NCBI RefSeq assembly: GCF_014645895.1
Contig: NZ_BMMP01000030.1
Span: forward strand, 1 to 37,797
Direction of reading: 5' to 3'
Length of the DNA: 37,797 bases
Source of the DNA: Streptomyces daqingensis
Lineage (GTDB): Bacteria > Actinomycetota > Actinomycetes > Streptomycetales > Streptomycetaceae
The notes beneath the pieces were generated by a model, which was not told the origin of the DNA, did not search any database, and saw only the letters and a list, made by a program, of their open reading frames with translations. Below are positions 32,303-37,797 of the stretch, in pieces. The position numbers and the translations under genes are program-made. Every line of letters starts with the position of its first letter. Positions within the stretch are counted from its first letter, which is position 1.

Positions 32303-33364
32303 TCACCGGCCGTTGCGGGCGGCTTCGCGGATGGGCGCGCCCGCATCGTGCAGGCTGCGGAGGGTCTGCCGGTAGGAGGCGACGAGGCTGGTCTTCACGT
32401 AGTCGATCCCCAGTTCCCGGCAGTAGCGCTCGACGATCGGCTGCGCCTTGCGCAGGTTCGGGCTCGGCATACTCGGGAAGAGGTGGTGCTCGATCTGATA
32501 GTTCAACCCGCCTAGTGCGAGGTTGGTGAACCAGCCGCCGCGCACGTTGCGCGAGGTGAGCACCTGACGGCGCAGGAAGTCGGGGCGGTCATCGCCGCGC
32601 AGCATGGGCATGCCCTTGTGGTTGGGTGCGAAGACCGATCCCAGGTACAGGCCGAACAGGCACTGGTGGACGGCGATGAACGCCACGGCCGGGCCGACGG
32701 GCAGGACGAGGAAGACCGCGGTGAGGTAGACGGCGACATGGCCGAGCAGCGTGACGCTCTCCAGCGCCCGGTGCTTCAGCGAGCGGTCGGTCAGTGAGCG
32801 CACGCCCGCCACATGCAGGTTGAAGCCCTCCAGCAGCAGCATGGGGAAGAACAGGAACGCCTGCGAGCGGCCGATGAGGCGCGGCAAGCCCTTCGCCACC
32901 CGGGCCTGCTCCCGGGACCAGACGAACAGGTCGGGGTCGACGTCGGGGTCGAGGTCCTCATGATTGGGGTTGGCGTGGTGCTTGGTGTGCTTGTCCTGCC
33001 ACCACTCGTATCCCATGCCGATGCCGAGGTTCCCGGCGAGGCGGCCGAACGTGGCGCTGGGTCTGCGCAGCCTGAAGACCTGACGGTGCGCCACGTCGTG
33101 CGAGACGAGCGCCACCTGGCCGAAGACCACGGCCAGTAGGAAGGCCACAGCGAGCGTCCACCAGCTGTCGCCGACGAGGACGAAAAGGGTCCAGCCCGTG
33201 ACGTAGAGCGCGGCCACGCACGCGACGCGCAGCACGTAGTAGCCGGGGCGCCGCCGCATCAGGCCGGCTTCGGTGATGCGCTTGGACAACCGCGAGAAAT
33301 CGCTCCCGGTCGGGCGCTTGGCCGCTGGGGGGCGTACGGAACGTACGGGATTGTCGAGAGTCAT
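32303..33364 (-). CDS. Membrane fatty-acid desaturase
   Basis: The 353-aa enzyme starts at ATG 33364 (MTLDNPVRSVRPPA); the longer frame has no ribosome site. It has the three histidine boxes of the diiron membrane desaturases: HDVAHRQVF, HTKHHANPNHED and QIEHHLFPSMP. It also has about four membrane helices (VLRVACVAALYVTGWTLFVL, WTLAVAFLLAVVFGQVALV and a later pair). It would introduce a double bond into acyl chains, probably membrane lipid or acyl-CoA. All boxes are intact. A diverged, damaged paralog lies at 36294-37371. Confidence 0.92.
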   Translation of the reverse strand: MTLDNPVRSVRPPAAKRPTGSDFSRLSKRITEAGLMRRRPGYYVLRVACVAALYVTGWTLFVLVGDSWWTLAVAFLLAVVFGQVALVSHDVAHRQVFRLRRPSATFGRLAGNLGIGMGYEWWQDKHTKHHANPNHEDLDPDVDPDLFVWSREQARVAKGLPRLIGRSQAFLFFPMLLLEGFNLHVAGVRSLTDRSLKHRALESVTLLGHVAVYLTAVFLVLPVGPAVAFIAVHQCLFGLYLGSVFAPNHKGMPMLRGDDRPDFLRRQVLTSRNVRGGWFTNLALGGLNYQIEHHLFPSMPSPNLRKAQPIVERYCRELGIDYVKTSLVASYRQTLRSLHDAGAPIREAARNGR

Positions 33365-33673
33365 GCCTGTACGGGTGACCCTCCGGCGGCATTCCGAAAA
33401 CAGGGAGAGCGGCCGTCGTACGTGTCGAGGAGCGGAGAGCAAGGCGGGCGAGTGCCGGAAGTACAGCGGCAAGTAGAGCGATCCCAGCAACCGTCACGGC
33501 GTACACGTGGAAGCCGGACGCCTCCGCTCTGCCCCGCACCGCAGCGGTCGAATCGGGACCAGCAGCGGAACTCCTCGTGGAGCACCGCCTTACCTAAGCC
33601 CGCCGGGGGCGGGAGGCCGGGGGCGCGGTCCGGCGGCAAGCCGGGCCGCGCGCCAAACGGGCCCAGGCCCCCA
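33365..33673. other. Desaturase upstream region, no gene seen
   Basis: No supported gene. The region should hold the desaturase promoter, but I could not identify -35/-10 boxes with confidence. Confidence 0.4.
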
Positions 33674-33793
33674 TCAGTTCCAGCGGCTGCGTCTCACCCT
33701 CGGTCGTTCAGCCTTGCGAGTCGCCACACGGATCACCAGGATCGACGAGGCAAGCACAACGAACACGACGCCTTGAGTGACGAGACCGTCCAT
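33674..33793 (-). CDS. Small single-helix membrane protein, 39 aa
   Basis: ATG 33793 starts 4 nt after the stop of the DUF5994 gene. The product begins MDGLVTQGVVFVVLASSILV and has one hydrophobic helix followed by a basic tail (RVATRKAERPRVRRSRW). The close spacing suggests co-translation with the upstream gene. The ribosome site is weak. No family is recognised. Confidence 0.45.
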   Translation of the reverse strand: MDGLVTQGVVFVVLASSILVIRVATRKAERPRVRRSRWN

Positions 33794-33796
33794 CCT

Positions 33797-34342
33797 TCAC
33801 ACCCCCCGGGAGCGGGTCAGAGCGGGAAGGCCCCGTGAGGTGGCCATGGCTGCCGCTGTTTCGCTGCCTTCGGACTGCCGTTCCTCTTCCCGGAGGGGCT
33901 GACTGCGCTCCATCGCCTCCAGGGCGTCGTCTGCGGCAGTCAACGGGCGCGCTGTGTGCACCGGCGTGCCGCTCGCGGCGGCCATGAGGCGGGCGGCCGC
34001 GTTCGCGGTCGCCCGGGGCGGTATCACCAGCAAGGTCCAGTTCCCGCCATGGTGGGAGTGGAGCAGAAGAAGATGCCGGTCCTGCTCGGGCTCGAAGCGC
34101 CCCGCTTTGACCACATGGCCGCTGACAGGCACCTTCCGAGGAATGACCGGCCAATGCGCGGGATTCACGGTGATGTGTGTGATGGATCCCCACAAGAGGT
34201 CCAGCACATCTGTGAGGGCGGGGAGTTCACGTAGCAGATTGCGGGAGTGGGGCCACCATGCCCCGTCAAGGAGACCCACGGGGACGCCTTCGGGCTTCAG
34301 CGCGAGGCGCACCGACGGTACGGAGAAGGGTTCGTGGATCAT
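33797..34342 (-). CDS. DUF5994-family protein
   Basis: The protein matches the DUF5994 pattern: VRLALKPEGVPVGLLDGAWW, then RELPALTDVLDLLWG, HWPVIPRKVPVSGHVVKAG and LLLLHSHHGGNWTLLVIPP. The start is placed at ATG 34342 (181 aa); GTG 34363 is possible, and the frame stays open to 34702 without a better site. The C-terminal 40 residues are acidic and disordered. The function of the family is unknown; it is common in Streptomyces. Confidence 0.72.
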   Translation of the reverse strand: MIHEPFSVPSVRLALKPEGVPVGLLDGAWWPHSRNLLRELPALTDVLDLLWGSITHITVNPAHWPVIPRKVPVSGHVVKAGRFEPEQDRHLLLLHSHHGGNWTLLVIPPRATANAAARLMAAASGTPVHTARPLTAADDALEAMERSQPLREEERQSEGSETAAAMATSRGLPALTRSRGV

Positions 34343-34363
34343 CAGTGTGCGGTCTGCGATCAC

Positions 34364-35110
34364 GTTCAAGACGTGCGCCTGCCTCCGGGCGATGACACTG
34401 CCCAGCGTCTTTGATCGCCAAGAACGGAGCCAGCGTGGCGGCCGACACTCGAAGAACTCTCGGTGTCTCCAGTGTACTCCGCGATCACTCGTGTCGCAGA
34501 TCGCCGACCATGGCCCGTCCGCGCAGATATGGAGGGGCCCCGCAGCCGGTTCCGCCGCGGGGCCCCTCCAGGCACACGGCAAGTTCGACCTGCTCTTCGC
34601 CAGGGCAGAATCGGCCGGGGATGCCGGGGTCAGTCCACAGTTCCGCTCCGAGATCGAGCTGGTCAGGGCTGCAGACGGGGCGCCCGGACTGTAGTTGCCC
34701 ATCTCTCGTTCTCAAAGGCCCAACGCGCGCGAGCGAGATCTACGGTGCGGACCTCTTTGGCGGTTCCGGGCCATGGGTCGGGGCCACGACCACGGGCTGC
34801 ACCACCTCGCACGGCAGCACGGGTGGGCTTGATCCGGTTCGACGGACATCTGAGATCAGGGGTTCGCCGAACCGGAAGCCCAGGTGTCGCGATGGGAGTC
34901 GGGCTTCTCTCTCGCGCGGGACGGCGCGCCGGGGCGCTGGTTCAGGAGAGAGCTGTGGCTCAGAGGCTAGGTTGCTTCAACGCGGAGCTGTTGCGTGTAG
35001 GCCGGGCCTCTCGTCCTTTCTCGACCCCCTGGGTGAGGGGCCCGTTATAACGCCCCGGGGTGGGATGTCGCAGCAGGTGGCGTGCGCTTCGGGTTCGAGA
35101 CGGCATGCTT
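34364..35110. other. Intergenic region with one strong hairpin
   Basis: No gene is clearly supported in this stretch of about 750 nt. A minus-strand frame at 34485-34715 has locally protein-like composition (QLDLGAELWTDPGIPGRF) but no ribosome site or family. A strong hairpin lies at 34531-34569. Confidence 0.35.
34531..34569. terminator. Strong 13-bp hairpin
   Basis: GGAGGGGCCCCGC (34531-34543) pairs perfectly with 34557-34569. It is a likely intrinsic-type terminator in the intergenic region right of the DUF5994 gene; which transcript it ends is unclear. Confidence 0.6.
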
Positions 35111-35140
35111 CAGGGGCCGAGCTTGGGGGCTCGGCCCCTG
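35111..35140. terminator. Terminator of the small secreted protein gene
   Basis: CAGGGGCCGAGC (35111-35122) pairs perfectly with 35129-35140, about 30 nt after the stop of the gene at 35171. Confidence 0.75.
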
Positions 35141-35170
35141 AGCTGTCTCAGTAGCTCCTCGCGTTGGCGA

Positions 35171-35482
35171 TCAGATCTCGGGGACTGCCACGAGAGCGCC
35201 GGTGGTGTCGCCTCCGGCCGCGTCGCCGCTGGTGTTGGTGTTGCCCTCGACGTCGATGCCGCAGTTGTTCTGCTGGGCGCGGGAGTCGGCGTCGCCGCCA
35301 CCCGGGGTCAGCGCGGTGAGGAGGGGAGCGTCCACGTCGCCCTGCGTGATGTCGTCGCCGTTCGACTGGGTGCAGGCGACGACGACCGGGGTCTCCTCCT
35401 GGGCGGTCGCGACGCCGGCACCGACCATGCTGACGCTACCGAGCACGGCGGCTACCAGGGCAGCTTCGCGAAGCTTGCGCAT
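35171..35482 (-). CDS. Small secreted protein with signal peptide, 103 aa
   Basis: ATG 35482 has GGAGA about 5 nt upstream. The N-terminus is a typical Sec signal peptide: MRKLREAALVAAVLGSV with cleavage likely after GVATA. The mature part is acidic and rich in Gly, Asp and Asn (QSNGDDITQGDVDAPLLTAL), with two cysteines (ACTQ and NNCGIDVEG) that could form a disulfide. A terminator follows. No function is known to me. Confidence 0.75.
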   Translation of the reverse strand: MRKLREAALVAAVLGSVSMVGAGVATAQEETPVVVACTQSNGDDITQGDVDAPLLTALTPGGGDADSRAQQNNCGIDVEGNTNTSGDAAGGDTTGALVAVPEI

Positions 35483-36201
35483 GACTTCTCCGATTCCTAG
35501 GACTGAACACGATCCGTACGACCGCAAGACATTGGAGTAGCTATGCACGGAGGCGCTGCCCTCCAGCGCCACAACACGGCGTCAGCCGCTGGCTTCACAC
35601 CAGGTAGTGAAACAGCGTGCACCCCATCGGGTGCACGGGACTGCGCCGAACGGGCGAGCAGCCCCGCTGGGGCCTGGGCAGGAGCCTCGCCAACGTGCCG
35701 GGAGGCAAGGGGACCGGTGCGTGACTCCCCAGCCAACGCTCCCCGACCGTAGCCCCTGGGCTGTGAAAAGCTCGCGAGGTAGTGATCACGGCATGCATGC
35801 CGCTGGGCTCGCCGGGTTCACAGGAAAGCGGCGGCTGCCAGACCTGTCGCTGCGCGCATGGATGATCCTGAGCTGCCGTCCGGGTTGCCTTGACGGGCGA
35901 ATCCGTTCGTCACCTTGTGAACCCAGCGTGGACCGTTGGCCGCTCCGCTTTGATCGCAAGCGCACGCCTTGCAGGCCGACTCGGCGAAGCCGCCGCGGCC
36001 GACCACCCTCATGGAAGACGCCTGTTCCGTTACCTCACGCCCCTTGGCTTGACCTGCACGGACGCGCGTCTCGTCCTCGTGGCTTTGGGAGATGTGGAAC
36101 GTATATGGGATCTGCAGCGAGTTGCTCTTGTCGGCTGGGAGAGGTGCGCTGACGGACATACGGGTGTGGGAGGGCGTACGGATCTCAGCGGTTCACGCAG
36201 T
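35483..36201. other. Intergenic region, no gene seen
   Basis: About 700 nt with only shadow-like frames. A short hairpin (GTGCACCC/GGGTGCAC) lies near 35621-35640. The frame at 35818-36159 was considered and rejected. Confidence 0.4.
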
Positions 36202-36293
36202 TCAGAGACTTCCCCGGGCGGCACGTCGGGCAGGCCGCGTCAGGGGCGCGTCACTCGCTCGGGAGCGGCAGATGACGCTCCAGCGCTGGGGCG

Positions 36294-37371
36294 TCAGCTC
36301 TGGGGGCCCGCCCGGAGAGGTGCCCCGGCGTTGTGCAGACTCGTGAGCGCCTGCCGGTAGGACGTGATGAGCCCCGTCTCCAGATACTGCACGCCTACCT
36401 GTGCGCAGTATTGCCTGACGTGGGTTGCGCCTTCGTGGATGTGGGCTCGGCATGCTCGGGAAGAGGTGGTGCTCGATCTGGTGGTTGAGCCCGCCCAGTG
36501 CGATGTCTGTGAACCACCCGCCGCGCACATTGCGTGAGGTGAGCACCTGACGGCGCAGGAAGTCCGGGCGGCTCTTGCCCGTGAGCGTCGGCATGCCTTT
36601 GTGGTTGGGGGCGAAGATGGAGCCCGGATAGAGGCCGAAAAGGCATTGGTGTACTGCCAGGAAGAGCAGGGCCATGCTCGGTGGAAGCACCAGGAACAGC
36701 GCTGTCAGGTAGAGGCCGAAGTGCGTGAACAGCATGGTCCCCTCGACTCCCCGTCGTTTCACCGACCGGTTTCGAAGGGCTTTGACTCCGGAGACGTGCA
36801 GGTTGAAGCCCTCCAGGGTGAGCAGGGGGAGAACAGGAAGGCCTGTGAGCGCCCGATGAGTCGTGGCAGGCCCGCGGGCGGACCGAGCCTGGTCCTGGGT
36901 CCACACCAGCAGGTCGGGGGTGACGTCAGGGTCCAGCTCCTCGTGGTTGGGGTTGGCGTGGTGACGTGTGTGCTTGTCCTGCCACCAGCCGTAGCTCATG
37001 CCGATGCCGAGGTTCCCGGCGATCCGTCCCATGCGTTCGCTGGCCCGGCGCCGGCGGAAGACCTGGCGGTGTGCCACGTCGTGTGCCACGAGGGCGGTTT
37101 GGCCGAAGACGAGCGCCAGGTACCCGCCCACGACCAGGCTCCACCAGCTCTCACCGAGAAGCAGGAAGGCGGCCCAGCCCAAGGTGTAGAGCGCTGCCAC
37201 GAGCGTGATCCGCAGTGTGTAATAGCCGGTTCGCCGGCGCATGAGCCCCGCCGCCACGATCTGTTTCGACAACCGGGCGAAGTCACTGCCGCCGGTGCGC
37301 GAGACAGTGGCCGTCGCGGCTGGTGCCGCGAGGGTGTGCGAACTACGGGCTGATGGGTGCTCGGCATCCAA
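36294..37371 (-). pseudogene. Second fatty-acid desaturase, frameshifted
   Basis: This is a paralog of the enzyme at 32303-33364. Histidine boxes HDVAHRQVF, HTRHHANPNHEE and QIEHHLFPSMP are present. The start is near TTG 37371. Around 36830-36880 the residues between DQARSAR and LLTLEGFNL are in the wrong frame: two opposite one-base shifts cancel. After SMPSP (near 36450) the frame is lost again. The expected C-terminus (VRQYCAQVGVQYLETGLITS to AGAPLR) continues in another frame to 36294, while the original frame runs to an unrelated stop at 36202. The gene is probably decaying, unless these are sequencing errors. Confidence 0.75.
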
Positions 37372-37721
37372 GAGCGGGGAATCCTCAGGGGGGGATGGAC
37401 GGGAGCCGGTGAGTGCTCATCAGATGCCTCGTCGGAGGGGAAGGGAGCCAGGGTCCGGGACGCCTCCTGCGCGGTGTTCAACGGCGCGGGCAAATGTGCT
37501 GTCACTCGGGGCGGCTGCGGCGCCGCCGAGCCGGATGGCGGCCGCGGCCGCCGTCACAGTTGTCGCGGCGAACCGGTCCGCGCAGGGGCGGAACGCGTGC
37601 GGGAGGGATGCCACGACCTTCCGTCCTCCGGCGCTCCTCGCTCGGCTGGAGATGTCCGTAGCGCATGGTCGCGAGCCGGCCCCTGTCTGTGTTGGAGGCG
37701 GCGGCGGATGATGATCGAGGC
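37372..37721. other. Region between the damaged desaturase and the right IS
   Basis: No supported gene. Open frames are GC-driven. The sequence leads into the terminal repeat of the right IS at 37722. Confidence 0.4.
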
Positions 37722-37741
37722 TAAGAGCTCGTCTCATTTGG
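37722..37741. repeat. Terminal inverted repeat of the right IS copy
   Basis: TAAGAGCTCGTCTCATTTGG is the exact reverse complement of 58-77. The last transposase codons and the stop overlap it, as in IS5-like elements with the stop inside the repeat. Confidence 0.8.
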
Positions 37742-37797
37742 CGAGTCTGCGGTAGCAGATGAGGGTGCAGGCGATGCTGGTGAAGGCGAGGAAGTGC
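37734..37797 (-). CDS. IS5-like transposase, C-terminal fragment (runs off the right edge)
   Basis: Read on the minus strand the last codons give HFLAFTSIACTLICYRRLAK followed by TGA at 37736-37734. This is the typical C-terminal end of Streptomyces IS5-family transposases, around the final helix with YRRLAK. The gene's 5' part lies outside the window. Orientation is the same as the IS fragment at the left edge, whose 5' end is visible there. Confidence 0.8.
   Translation of the reverse strand, partial: HFLAFTSIACTLICYRRLAK

Noticed and set aside
34411..35154. A plus-strand frame of 247 codons, and an overlapping one of 195 codons.
   Set aside because: Composition follows GC bias, and the frames cross a strong terminator hairpin (34531-34569) and a second one; no recognisable domain.
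35818..36159. A minus-strand frame of 113 codons.
   Set aside because: Low-complexity composition, no ribosome site, no family resemblance and no coupling to neighbours.

Overview
The window looks like chromosomal DNA of a Streptomyces or close relative. It is very GC-rich, its codons end mostly in G or C, many start codons are GTG preceded by purine-rich ribosome sites, and the protein families are typical of actinomycetes. No database search was possible; family names come from recognising motifs.

Layout. Both edges of the window lie inside copies of one IS5-like insertion sequence in the same orientation (1-77 and 37722-37797). Positions 44 to about 29724 form an actinomycete integrative and conjugative element (AICE). 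Its leftward backbone is an integrase cut off by the left IS, an excisionase, a DnaB-N/DUF3987 replication protein with a frameshift, several small coupled genes, a candidate transfer recognition locus, an FtsK-type DNA translocase and a DUF2637 spread protein. A GntR regulator and a glycosyltransferase then read rightward. The right border is a 64-nt tRNA-Ser(TGA) 3' fragment at 29661-29724, the expected att scar. Chromosomal genes follow: a SpoIIE-type phosphatase, two paralogous fatty-acid desaturases (the second damaged), a DUF5994 protein and a small secreted protein.

Cargo. Positions 11498-23982 hold a complete type I-U (also called I-G) CRISPR-Cas locus: array 1 (25 repeats), leader, cas4-cas1 fusion, cas2, cas7 (csb1), cas5-cas6 (csb2), cas3 with its HD domain at the C-terminus, a short Cas8-like gene, array 2 (10 repeats) and a second leader. 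Both arrays have the leader on their right and should be transcribed leftward, with eroded repeats at the left, leader-distal ends. A decayed copy of the glycosyltransferase 3' end precedes array 2, so a [glycosyltransferase end - array - leader] block has been duplicated around the cas operon.

Most exciting observation. The 730-nt gap between cas2 and cas7 contains two eroded CRISPR repeats separated by one 40-nt spacer (15757-15868). Both still fold the repeat hairpin, with compensating base changes. The first 11 nt of this pseudo-spacer match a site 330 nt away (16167-16177) at every position except 6, and the match starts directly after a TTC PAM. The site sits in an AT-rich promoter-like island between a divergent 58-codon putative membrane-protein ORF and cas7. 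This is the architecture expected of a CRISPR-guided regulatory RNA, either a CreTA-type toxin-antitoxin or a CreR-type cas autoregulator, here in a type I-U/I-G locus riding on an AICE.
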